Of a stretch of DNA of 64,000 nucleotides, positions 33,371 through 41,471 are shown in pieces. The stretch's first letter is position 1, and every line of letters starts with the position of its first letter. The notes beneath the pieces are model-generated. The model ran no database searches, was not told where the DNA came from, and saw only the letters and a program-made list of their open reading frames with translations. Source of the DNA: an uncultured Verrucomicrobia subdivision 3 bacterium (lineage in GTDB: Bacteria; Verrucomicrobiota; Verrucomicrobiia; Limisphaerales; UBA11358); contig CAIPKV010000068.1 of NCBI GenBank assembly GCA_903865745.1, positions 1 to 64,000 of the forward strand. The letters run 5' to 3'. The position numbers were made by a program, and so were the translations under genes.

Positions 33371-34270
33371 TCAACCCAGCAGCGTCAGCACGATGCCGAC
33401 AAGAATGCCGATGACGGCGGGCAGTTTCTTCCAGCCGTTTACTTCGCGGAAAAAATACAGCCCGCCGGCGAACGCTACCAGCGTGCTCGCCCGCCGGAGA
33501 CTCATCACGATGGCGACCAGCGCGGCCGGCTGTCGCAGCGCGCTGAAATAAAGATAGTCCGCCACCAGCAGCGCCAATGCGATGAAGGGAATCGTCCAAC
33601 GCCAGTTGAATTCGTTGCGTGGCCACAACCTCAGCTTCCAGCCGAGCGCTAGCGGGGTGAATAACGCCAGCAGATAAATCTGAAACCAGCATTGCACCGT
33701 CGGCACGGTGAACTTCAGGGTGCCCAGCAGGTACTTGTCGTAGAGCGAACTCACGGCGCCAAACAGCGTCCCCAGCAGCAGCAGCCAGACCCATTTGTTA
33801 CGGTGAAAATGAATGCCTTCGCGCGCGCCTGCCACGGACAGGCCGACGAATGAACCGAGCGTGGTCAGGATACCAATGGTTTCCAAAAAGGTCGGGCGTT
33901 CGCCTAGAATCAGAATCGCGCCGAACAAAGTCAGCAGCGGACTGGTCGCGCGGATGGGCGCACCGAGCGAGAGCGGCAGATGTTTTAGCGCGTAATAAGT
34001 GCCGACCCACGACGCGGCCACGATGCCAGATTTCAGCAGCAGTTGCAGATGCTGTTTCCAGGTCAGCGTCTCGGTGACGAGTGAGGCGGGCAGCAGCCCG
34101 GGATGAATCCCTTGCACCAGCAACAGGCCGAACCACACCGTTGCCCCGGTGAGGGTGCTGAAAAACAGGACGGGCGTCACGGCGTTCGCCCGCACCGCAT
34201 ATTTGGTGCAGAGGTCGTACAGGCCGAGGAAAAACGCGGACAACAATATGGCAACCACCCAGTTCATCAA
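33371..34270 (-). CDS. EamA/DMT-superfamily transporter
   Basis: 299 residues, ten predicted transmembrane helices in two EamA repeats (VAILLSAFFLGLYDLCTKYA; LLLLGTLFGAVSSLYDKYLL). The second repeat begins with a Tyr-Asp-Lys-Tyr motif like the first, which shows the internal duplication. Exporters of metabolites or drugs; substrate unknown. Converges on the GH106 gene; array C lies 116 bp upstream of its start. Confidence 0.85.
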   Translation of the reverse strand: MMNWVVAILLSAFFLGLYDLCTKYAVRANAVTPVLFFSTLTGATVWFGLLLVQGIHPGLLPASLVTETLTWKQHLQLLLKSGIVAASWVGTYYALKHLPLSLGAPIRATSPLLTLFGAILILGERPTFLETIGILTTLGSFVGLSVAGAREGIHFHRNKWVWLLLLGTLFGAVSSLYDKYLLGTLKFTVPTVQCWFQIYLLALFTPLALGWKLRLWPRNEFNWRWTIPFIALALLVADYLYFSALRQPAALVAIVMSLRRASTLVAFAGGLYFFREVNGWKKLPAVIGILVGIVLTLLG

Positions 34271-34385
34271 AAGCGGGCAGGATAATCTCGATGCCGGCAG
34301 AACGCGAATTCATAAAGGACTGGCCCGCCCACCCGCAGGCACGGCGGGCGGCTAGTCTTTGGACAGAACGGGGACATTTTGGCAA

Positions 34386-34679
34386 ACCGCCGATGATTGG
34401 CTACCGACCGCCGGTCTTTGGCCGTCGACGGCCAGTCATTCGCCGTCGACCGCCGATGACTGGACGCCGACCGGCAGTGATTGGACGTCGACCGCTAATG
34501 AATGGCTGGCGACCGGCAATGGTCGGCTGCCGACCGGCAGTGACTGGCTGACAACCGCCAATGGTTGGCCGTCGACAGCCAACCGTTCGCTGGCGTCAGC
34601 CAATGACCGGCCGTCGACCATGGAGAACCGGCGGTCGACGGCGAAAGACTGGCGGTCGCCAAGCAATGACTGGCGGGCG
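34386..34679. repeat. 21-bp tandem array C (14 units)
   Basis: Fourteen units of exactly 21 bp, a degenerate 15th to 34700. The pattern is ACCGCC-AATG-RY-TGG-CCGTCG (read as pieces; each unit differs by several bases, and units 5, 7 and 8 share ACCGGCA). The AATG core is at unit positions 7-10, the same register as array D. Reads as TADDWLP-like heptads on plus with no believable start. It lies 116 bp upstream of the EamA transporter start (minus) and about 100 bp after the radical SAM gene stop. Confidence 0.92.
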
Positions 34680-34801
34680 GCACCGGAGAGTCCAGTGGCG
34701 GGGGCGGGTATCGGGTTGATTACGAGCAACTTCGTAGTGGGCAGCTTGGGAGAAAGGATGGCGGTAGCCCGGTCCGCGCTGGCGACCCCGCCGGGGCGGC
34801 C

Positions 34802-36466
34802 TTATGGCAGCGACTGGGGCGGCGTAGCTGCGGTATGCCGCGCCTGACGCTTGGGCAACGAGCGGTCGCGGTGGCGGCTGACCGTCCACTTATCTTCCGG
34901 CAGAAATTCCTTCAGGAAGTTCGGCGCGTCGCGGCGGCCGGTGCGCTGGCCATCGTGCCAAAAAGTTTCGGCAACCAGCCCGGCATCGAGCGCGAGTTCG
35001 CGGGTGAGAAAATCAAAGAGCAGTTCCATTAAACGATCCAGGGCGATGCTGTCGGTGCGCTGAATTTTGGCAAAGAGCCAGTCGCTGAATCGGAGGAAGG
35101 AATGGAACGGTTGTGCCGGTGGGGCGAGCGTCCCCGCGAGCCGGGCGTCGCTTTCCAATTCGGCTCGCGAGGACGCTCGCCCCACCGACCAGATGAGCGG
35201 GGCGGTGGCGATGAAGTTACCGCTGTTGCCGACCAAATCCCAGTAGCGCGCGAAGCGCCGCAACCGCTGCATCGTGGCGAAATCCAGCAGCTTGTTCTGC
35301 AAAATCTCGTAGGGCGGGTTCGTATTGTAAACCATTTGCCACTCTTTATCGTGCCGGATAATAGGTGTGCCGCGCAGCCGCTTCAAGATGCCGACCTGGA
35401 TTTCCTGCGGGCCGAGCGCGATGAGTCTGTCGAACCCGGCGGCAAAGCTTTCCAACGTTTCACCGGGCAGGCCGACGATTAAATCCGCGTGGATGTGGAC
35501 GCTGGTTTCGTTTCGCAGGAAATTAAAATTATCCGCGAGGCGCTCGTAATTTTGGCGGCGGCTGATGAGCGTACCCACTTCGGGATTAAACGTCTGGATG
35601 CCGACCTCGAATTGCAGCGCGCCGGGCGGAAACCTGGCGATGACCTCGCGCAACTCGGCGGGGAGGCGGTCGGGAATCATCTCGAAATGAAAAAACATGC
35701 CCGGTTGGTGCCGCGCGAGGCAAAATTCGAGCAGCGCCTTGCTCGTCGCGATGTTCAGGTTGAACGTGCGGTCCACGAACTTGAATTGCTTGAGGCCGCG
35801 ATCCATCAGCCGTTGCAGCGCGGTTAGAAATTTATCCAGCGGTACCTGGCGCACGGGAATGTCCAGCGACGATAGGCAAAATTCGCACGTGAACGGGCAG
35901 CCGCGCGACGCCTCCACGTACACGACGCGGTGCGCGATGTCCGCGTCCGTGTAGAAATCGTAGGGCAGGGCGAGGCGCGAAAAATCCGGAAGCTCGGCAG
36001 CGATGACTTTTGGAAGTGTAGTGTCTTCACCCAGCTTCGCCACCCGCGCCCCATCGGTCGGGGTGAGGGACGACTCGAGTTTCAACAACACCCGGCACAC
36101 CTCGGCAAATTTTAAGTCCGCCTCGCCCGTGATGACATGGCCGGCGAGTTCCACGATGGTTTGACCCTCAGTTTCGTAGCTGACTTCCGGTCCACCGAGA
36201 ATGATTTTAATTTCTGGGCGAAGCCGTTTAATCGCGCTGACGACCTCCGTTGTTTCCGCGACGTTCCAGATATAAACCCCGAAGCCGATGATTTTCGGTT
36301 CGCGCGCCAACAGCGCTTCGGCGATGTCCAGCGGACGCAGATTGATATCAAATTCCGCGATGACGGCGCGCGGCTGCAAGTCGCCGAGGTTCGCGAAGAG
36401 ATAGCGCAGCCCAAACGCGGTATGGATGAACTTCGCGTTCAGTGTGGTGAGGACAATGTCCGGCAT
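34802..36466 (-). CDS. B12-binding radical SAM protein (DUF4080-like)
   Basis: 554 residues. N-terminal cobalamin-binding Rossmann-like domain ([40 protein letters not shown]), radical SAM domain with [20 protein letters not shown] (C-x3-C-x2-C for the [4Fe-4S] cluster), then a C-terminal DUF4080-type region. Function within the class is unknown. Residues [20 protein letters not shown] in the C-terminal part come from an inserted 27-bp-arm palindrome (35117-35187), in frame. Confidence 0.85.
   Translation of the reverse strand: MPDIVLTTLNAKFIHTAFGLRYLFANLGDLQPRAVIAEFDINLRPLDIAEALLAREPKIIGFGVYIWNVAETTEVVSAIKRLRPEIKIILGGPEVSYETEGQTIVELAGHVITGEADLKFAEVCRVLLKLESSLTPTDGARVAKLGEDTTLPKVIAAELPDFSRLALPYDFYTDADIAHRVVYVEASRGCPFTCEFCLSSLDIPVRQVPLDKFLTALQRLMDRGLKQFKFVDRTFNLNIATSKALLEFCLARHQPGMFFHFEMIPDRLPAELREVIARFPPGALQFEVGIQTFNPEVGTLISRRQNYERLADNFNFLRNETSVHIHADLIVGLPGETLESFAAGFDRLIALGPQEIQVGILKRLRGTPIIRHDKEWQMVYNTNPPYEILQNKLLDFATMQRLRRFARYWDLVGNSGNFIATAPLIWSVGRASSRAELESDARLAGTLAPPAQPFHSFLRFSDWLFAKIQRTDSIALDRLMELLFDFLTRELALDAGLVAETFWHDGQRTGRRDAPNFLKEFLPEDKWTVSRHRDRSLPKRQARHTAATPPQSLP
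35117..35187. repeat. Palindromic element inside the radical SAM gene
   Basis: Arms of 27 bp (35117-35143 and 35161-35187) are inverted copies with one mismatch, separated by 17 nt. They begin CGGTGGGGCGAGCGTCC and end GGACGCTCGCCCCACCG. The insertion keeps the reading frame and adds roughly 24-27 residues. The same peptide flavour (GRASSRAE...LAGTLAPP) recurs in unrelated verrucomicrobial proteins in my recollection. Confidence 0.85.
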
Positions 36467-36520
36467 CGCCTAGAAAATAGCAGCGCGGTCTGGTGCGCCA
36501 AAGACGAAATTAAAACGGCG

Positions 36521-37546
36521 ATGGTGTTTGACCTTGTGTTCGCCATCGCTGAACCTGCCAGTGTGCTAATTGCGACCAAGGCCGAAACCCTCCACGCACG
36601 TACTAAATCCTACGCCAAAGATAATTCCCTGATGAGTTGGTGGTGTATTCTTTCCACTACGTTCCTGCTCCTCACGGCCTCGGCGGGCACGCTGCCGGGA
36701 CTGCCGCTGGCACTGCGGATTTTCTGTAGTTTGCTGACCGGTCTATTGGTGCTCCGGCTGTTTGTGATTTACCACGACCAGCAGCATCATGCCATCTTGC
36801 CGCAATCCCGTCTGGCCGAGTTCTTTATGCGCATTTTTGGCATCTGGGCGCTCAGTCCCAGCAGCATCTGGCGAAGTTCCCACGATCATCATCATGCGCA
36901 CAACTCCAAACTGCGCGGTTCCCATATCGGCTCCTATCCCATCATGACCAAGGACCAATATCAAAATTCTCCACACGGTCTGCGGGTTCAATATCTGTTC
37001 ATGCGGCATCCGCTGACGATTCTGTTTGGTTATTTTTTTGTGTTTCTTTACGGCATGGTAGTCAATCCGTTTTTGAGTTCGCCGCGCAAACACTTCGACT
37101 GCCTGCTGGCGCTGCTGCTGCACGTCGCGCTGGGGGCGGTGCTGGTCTGGTATTTTGGTTGGCTGGCCATGGGCTTGACACTGGTGTTCCCGCGTATCGT
37201 GGCGGGGGCCATCGGCAGCTATTTGTTTTATGCGCAGCACAATTTCCCGGGAGTTTCCTTCAAGGACAAGGCCGGTTGGACCTATGAAAAAGCTGCGCTC
37301 GAATCCTCCAGCCACCTCAAGACGGGCCGGATCATGGCGTGGTTCAGCGGCAACATCGGGTACCATCACATTCACCATCTGAATGCGCGCATTCCCTTTT
37401 ATCGGCTGCCGGAATTATTCCGCGATATTCCTGAATTGCGTCTGGCCAAGACCACCACGCTCCATCCGCGTGATATTATCCGCTGCCTGAGTCTGAAAGT
37501 GTGGTGCGTGGAGACGCAGCGAATGGTCGGCGTGCGCGGGCTTTAA
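36521..37546 (+). CDS. Fatty acid desaturase family protein
   Basis: 341 residues from ATG 36521 (upstream reading overlaps the radical SAM gene antisense and is discarded). Four or more membrane helices and the three histidine boxes HDQQHH, HDHHHAHNS and HHIHH, which bind the di-iron centre. Introduces double bonds into lipid acyl chains or hydroxylates a related substrate. Divergent from the radical SAM gene; converges with a Nudix gene. Confidence 0.85.
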   Translation: MVFDLVFAIAEPASVLIATKAETLHARTKSYAKDNSLMSWWCILSTTFLLLTASAGTLPGLPLALRIFCSLLTGLLVLRLFVIYHDQQHHAILPQSRLAEFFMRIFGIWALSPSSIWRSSHDHHHAHNSKLRGSHIGSYPIMTKDQYQNSPHGLRVQYLFMRHPLTILFGYFFVFLYGMVVNPFLSSPRKHFDCLLALLLHVALGAVLVWYFGWLAMGLTLVFPRIVAGAIGSYLFYAQHNFPGVSFKDKAGWTYEKAALESSSHLKTGRIMAWFSGNIGYHHIHHLNARIPFYRLPELFRDIPELRLAKTTTLHPRDIIRCLSLKVWCVETQRMVGVRGL

Positions 37547-37579
37547 GCCGGCAGGGCGGAGATTTAGTAGAAGCCCACT

Positions 37580-38005
37580 TTAGAGAACGGCGGTGTCAGT
37601 ATCTTTGGGGAATTCGAAGCGACTTAATCTTTCAATCAATTGCGCGTCCGCCGCCGGAAACGCGTGCGTCTGCAAGCCCTCCTTGCTAATCCATTTTACC
37701 GCCGCGCAATCCAGCGGCTGCGGTTCGCCGGCGATTAGTTTGCAGTGGAAAAATTTCAGGTGGACGGCTTTTTCCGGATAGTCGTGGCGGATTTCCTCAA
37801 AGAGTTCGCCGACTGTTATGTTCACGCCTAGCTCCTCACGGATTTCGCGAACCAGACATTGCTCGAACGTTTCGCCCGGCTCGCGCTTGCCCCCCGGAAA
37901 TTCCCAAAGCCCGCCGAGATGCGCCTTCGCGTGGCGCTGCGTGATGAGTAACTGTCCGTCGCGGAAGATGAGCGCGGCGCTGACTTCTATAAATTTACGA
38001 TTCAC
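37580..38005 (-). CDS. Nudix hydrolase (MutT-like)
   Basis: 141 residues. The Nudix box GGKREPGETFEQCLVREIRE-EL (residues about 37-58) is complete, preceded by LWEFPG. Length, KFIEVSAALIFRDGQLLITQ start and the C-terminal ALDCAAVKWIS-type loop fit MutT/8-oxo-dGTP diphosphatases, which remove oxidised nucleotides. The gene's start lies in an inverted-repeat region. Confidence 0.85.
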   Translation of the reverse strand: MNRKFIEVSAALIFRDGQLLITQRHAKAHLGGLWEFPGGKREPGETFEQCLVREIREELGVNITVGELFEEIRHDYPEKAVHLKFFHCKLIAGEPQPLDCAAVKWISKEGLQTHAFPAADAQLIERLSRFEFPKDTDTAVL

Positions 38006-38073
38006 GATTTACGATATACGATTGAAAACAGCCGGGCCGCCCATCGTAAATCGTAAATCACACATCGTAAATC
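37994..38073. repeat. ATCGTAAATC inverted repeat
   Basis: GATTTACGATATACGAT on the left and ATCGTAAATCGTAAATC on the right form an imperfect inverted repeat with a GC-rich middle (GCCGGGCCGCCC). It sits between the Nudix and UDP-glucose dehydrogenase genes and borders both. A common dispersed filler sequence. Confidence 0.7.
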
Positions 38074-39361
38074 AACGCCCTACGCTCTTATAAATCCAGC
38101 CGAGCTTTTCCATTTCCGCCGGGTCGAAGAGGTTGCGGCCGTCGAACAGAATCGGATGCGTCAGGCCTTTTTTGGCGCGGGTCAGATCAAGCTGTTTAAA
38201 TTCGTCCCATTCCGTCGCCACCACGAGCGCGTCGCAACCTTCGGCCACGTCATTCATATCGTCCACGTAGGTGACATTAGGCAGGAGCGATTTCGCCTTG
38301 GCCATCGCCTTCGGGTCGTGGACGCGCAGCGTCGCGCCGTCCTTCAGCAGGCGCTGGCACAGGTCAATCGCCGGTGAGCTGCGCACGTCGTCCGTGTTCT
38401 GTTTGAACGCGAGGCCGAGCACGCCGATTTTTTTGTCTTTGAGCACCCACAGCGTGTCCGTGATTTTCTTCACGAAGCGCGCCATCTGGTCGGCATTGAT
38501 GTGCTGAACTTCCTTCAGCAATTTAAATTCATAGCCGACCTGCTCGGAAATCTTGATGAACGCGCTCAAATCCTTTGGAAAACAGCTGCCGCCGAAGCCG
38601 ATGCCCGCATTCAAGAACCGGCGCCCGATGCGCTCGTCCAGACCAATGCCGTGCGCGACTTCCTGCACGTTCGCGCCAGCCGCCTCGCAGATATTCGCGA
38701 TGGCATTGATATAGGAAATCTTGAGTGCGAGAAAAGAATTGGCCGCGTGCTTGATGAGCTCGGCCGAATTAATGTCGGTCACGATGATGGGTGCTTTGAA
38801 CGGCGTATAAATCTCCGTCATCGCGGCCACCGGGCGCTGCGAACGGACGCCGATGACCACGCGATCGGGGTTCATCAAATCGCCGACGGCAAAACCTTCG
38901 CGCAAAAATTCCGGATTGCTCACCACGTCGAATTCCACCTTCGCGGGGCAATAGCGCTTGATGGTCTCCGCGACTTTTTCGCCCGTTTTTACCGGCACCG
39001 TACTCTTATCCACGACAATTTTGTAGCTTGTCATGGCCGCCGCGATATCGCGGGCAACGCGCTCGATGTAGCTTAAATCCACTGAACCATCCGGCTGGGG
39101 CGGCGTGGGGACCGCGATGAAAATAACATCGGAATTTTGAACGCCCTCCGCCGTGCTCGCGGTGAATTTGAGATGACCGGAGGCCACATTCTTTTTGACC
39201 AGTTCCTCGAGGCCCGGCTCGTAGATGGGAATCCCCCCCGCCTGGAGCATGTTCACCTTGGTCGCATCATTATCCACGCAGATAACGTGGTGACCGACTT
39301 CCGCAAAACAAGTACCGGAAACGAGGCCGACGTAGCCGGTGCCGATGATGGTTAACTTCAT
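38072..39361 (-). CDS. ugd: UDP-glucose 6-dehydrogenase
   Basis: 429 residues. KLTIIGTGYVGLVSGTCFAE (NAD-binding), VDKSTVPVKTGEKVAETIKR, NPEFLREGFAVGDLMNPDRV, catalytic Cys in GIGFGGSCFPKDLSAFIKI and the C-terminal UDP-binding domain (VLGLAFKQNTDDVRSSPAID). Makes UDP-glucuronate for exopolysaccharide or lipopolysaccharide. The gene stops overlap the repeat at its 3' side; 2 nt separate its start from the next gene's stop. Confidence 0.95.
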   Translation of the reverse strand: MKLTIIGTGYVGLVSGTCFAEVGHHVICVDNDATKVNMLQAGGIPIYEPGLEELVKKNVASGHLKFTASTAEGVQNSDVIFIAVPTPPQPDGSVDLSYIERVARDIAAAMTSYKIVVDKSTVPVKTGEKVAETIKRYCPAKVEFDVVSNPEFLREGFAVGDLMNPDRVVIGVRSQRPVAAMTEIYTPFKAPIIVTDINSAELIKHAANSFLALKISYINAIANICEAAGANVQEVAHGIGLDERIGRRFLNAGIGFGGSCFPKDLSAFIKISEQVGYEFKLLKEVQHINADQMARFVKKITDTLWVLKDKKIGVLGLAFKQNTDDVRSSPAIDLCQRLLKDGATLRVHDPKAMAKAKSLLPNVTYVDDMNDVAEGCDALVVATEWDEFKQLDLTRAKKGLTHPILFDGRNLFDPAEMEKLGWIYKSVGR

Positions 39362-39363
39362 AT

Positions 39364-40065
39364 TCAGTGCCAGTTTGTGGGTTTGTTGGTGCTAACGCTG
39401 AAGCCGTTTGCGGCCGGGGCCGTGGCGGCTGATAACTCCGACAGTCTTTCTGCGGCCTCTTGGGCGAGCGAACCGGCTAATTGGGTGTGCGCCACTTCAG
39501 CGTAATAGCTAGACGCTTCCGCGGCCTTGTTCTGCGACTGTAAAATGCGCGCCAGCGCGAACTTCGCCGAGATCGCTTCCGGAGCATTGGGATAGCTCGT
39601 GAACACCGTGCGATAAGCCGCGGCTGCTGCCTCCAATTGATTTTGCGCTTCCAGACTGGCTGCGACCCCGAATTGACTTCCCGCCGCGAGCGCCCCGCCG
39701 GAACTCGTCGCGACAATCTTGGCAAAAGCCGCCTGCGCATCCGCGTAACGGCCGGCGCTGTACAGCACCGAGGCCGACTGCACCAGCGCGCGCTGAGCGG
39801 CTAAGGTGCCAGGATATTTATTCGCGAGTTGCTGGAATTCGGCTGCGACCTGATCCACCGTCGGGTTCGGGGGCTGATTTAACTGGAGTTGCGTGTATGC
39901 GTTGCCGGCGTCCACGGCCTTTTGGGCTTGTTCCGTGGTATAAAAATAGATGACCAGGAAGATTACCGTCACGGCCACGGCAAAGCCGATGATGCGATTA
40001 CGGTTGGCTTCAAACCACGGCCAAAATTTAATGAGCAATTCCGTCTGGGCGTCTTGAGTTTGCAT
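39364..40065 (-). CDS. TPR-containing membrane-anchored protein
   Basis: 233 residues from ATG 40065; an earlier start at 40266 would translate through array E and is rejected. One N-terminal transmembrane helix (IIGFAVAVTVIFLVIYFYTT), then repeats of a TPR-like pattern (AAQRALVQSASVLYSAGRYA; ALARILQSQNKAAEASSYYA) and a Ser/Thr tail. Resembles YfgM/BamD-like periplasmic TPR proteins that escort outer membrane proteins. The start lies 95 bp from array E. Confidence 0.75.
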   Translation of the reverse strand: MQTQDAQTELLIKFWPWFEANRNRIIGFAVAVTVIFLVIYFYTTEQAQKAVDAGNAYTQLQLNQPPNPTVDQVAAEFQQLANKYPGTLAAQRALVQSASVLYSAGRYADAQAAFAKIVATSSGGALAAGSQFGVAASLEAQNQLEAAAAAYRTVFTSYPNAPEAISAKFALARILQSQNKAAEASSYYAEVAHTQLAGSLAQEAAERLSELSAATAPAANGFSVSTNKPTNWH

Positions 40066-40159
40066 ATATGAACGATAAGTTTTTCCCCGCTCCGAACGAA
40101 AGGCAAGCCGAAACCGCCCGATTCTTATCTTGAACCTTGCAAGTACCTCCCAAAATCGT

Positions 40160-40264
40160 TCCTTAAAATGAAAAAGGGGGACGGGGAAATGGCTGCCGGA
40201 AACGGGAAAATGACTTTCCCGCATGGGGAAATCTCTCAGGCGAGTGGTGAAATCACCGGCTGGC
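40160..40264. repeat. 21-bp tandem array E (5 units)
   Basis: Five consecutive, more degenerate units of 21 bp: 40160-40180, 40181-40201, 40202-40222, 40223-40243, 40244-40264. Each is built as ACGGGG- or AAAT-type, with AAATGGCT, AAATGACT, AAATCTCT and AAATCACC at the same unit position. Located 95 bp upstream of the TPR protein start. A small, older-looking member of the array family. Confidence 0.7.
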
Positions 40265-40511
40265 ACCCTTCAGCCGCCCGTTGGCGCGGAAAAAGCTAAT
40301 CAAGGATTAGTAAAAGGTGGCGGATGCCTGCGGCCACTTCAAAGACGCCCAAGTCAGAGCCAGGAAAAAGTTCCGGTTATTATTTTACGGATGGCCGTTT
40401 CCTAACTGGGTTTGATTCGAACCCAAAAATCTAACCGCCATCTAGCGAAGGAGCTTGCTATGAGAACGGCTACGACTGGCGGCTGGTCGCTTGGGTAAAC
40501 CCGGGGGCGGA
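40265..40511. other. Non-coding stretch after array E
   Basis: No gene is seen. The 3' ends of array E and of the next gene bound it. A 17-nt GGGTTTGATTCGAACCC (40408-40424) forms a perfect hairpin resembling a tRNA T-arm, but no other tRNA part surrounds it. Confidence 0.5.
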
Positions 40512-41342
40512 TCAGAACTTCAGGCTGAAAACGAGGTTGCCCTTCTTATCCTTGGCCTCAAGCGTTTTCAAGTTTGGCAGATTGGTGTGAGGGAGCGTCT
40601 TAACCGAAACGGCGCCCTTTGGGGAGGCCGAGGTGGTCGTGCTCGTGATACCATTGGCCTTGAGATACAAAAGCTGTTTCGGCGTTAACCCGCCGGCGTT
40701 TAAAGCAAAGTTGCTGGTGGTCTTGCCCTTTTTATAAGCGAGCGAAAGTTTGCCCTGACCCTGCGCCGTGGCGGTGGTTCCAGGGACTACCGGGACAATC
40801 TCCTCGTAATATACGGCGGAGAGATTCGTCAAGCTCGTGAAGTCGCCGGTAAAATCCACCACGCCGTTTGTGTTGAATATAAAGAGGGCCGCCACGTTCG
40901 TGGGGTCAAGCCCGGCCGGCAGCGCAAATTTGCCGCGGCCAAAGGTGACTACGTTGGTGCTGATCACCGGGGTGTTGGTGCTGCAATCACCAAAATATGC
41001 GTCGTGCTCCCATTCGTCACCGTCAAAAGAGTTTGTGCCGACATCGAAAGTGCCCAGCGTGTAGCTGTTCGTGAGGGTCAGGTCTACCAGACTGACGTTG
41101 TAGGTGCTGGCAGCGAGGCCGGCTACGCTGACTTTCAACTCGGTGTAGTTGGTGTCATCATCTTCCACGGTCCGCAGGTTGGCTAAGCCAACGGCGTTGG
41201 TTGAAATGTTAGTGGTCCCGGCCAGAATGATAACTTGTTGGAAGTCATCGCTGTTGGTGCAGCTATGGTCATCGGCCCGGGCGGACAAACCAAGGAAATT
41301 AATGGTCGCAACAGCCCATGCTAAGATAATATTTTTCTTCAT
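40512..41342 (-). CDS. Secreted hypothetical protein (CHRD-like)
   Basis: 276 residues from ATG 41342. Signal peptide (IILAWAVATINFLGLSARAD). The mature part is Asn/Thr-rich and resembles CHRD-like or adhesin-type beta proteins (VSVAGLAASTYNVSLVDLTL, AALFIFNTNGVVDFTGDFTS). Two Cys in the N-terminal half could form a disulfide. Function unknown. Its 3' end borders the non-coding stretch and array E. Confidence 0.6.
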   Translation of the reverse strand: MKKNIILAWAVATINFLGLSARADDHSCTNSDDFQQVIILAGTTNISTNAVGLANLRTVEDDDTNYTELKVSVAGLAASTYNVSLVDLTLTNSYTLGTFDVGTNSFDGDEWEHDAYFGDCSTNTPVISTNVVTFGRGKFALPAGLDPTNVAALFIFNTNGVVDFTGDFTSLTNLSAVYYEEIVPVVPGTTATAQGQGKLSLAYKKGKTTSNFALNAGGLTPKQLLYLKANGITSTTTSASPKGAVSVKTLPHTNLPNLKTLEAKDKKGNLVFSLKF

Positions 41343-41471
41343 AAATAATACGGGAGGATTTGTCTGATGGTCGAAATCTCCCGACGGAACAAATAACACG
41401 GCCTGATTAGATTTCAACAAATTATTTATCAGAAAAACAGCCGGGGTTTGGCGGGCCGGATGCCACGCGGC

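Noticed and set aside
39364-40266. Longer TPR gene starting at 40266
   Set aside because: The added 67 residues translate array E; the ATG at 40065 gives a normal start before the transmembrane helix.
40408-40424. tRNA T-arm-like GGGTTTGATTCGAACCC
   Set aside because: Only a T-arm-like hairpin; no acceptor, D or anticodon arm near it, so not a tRNA or a certain attachment site.
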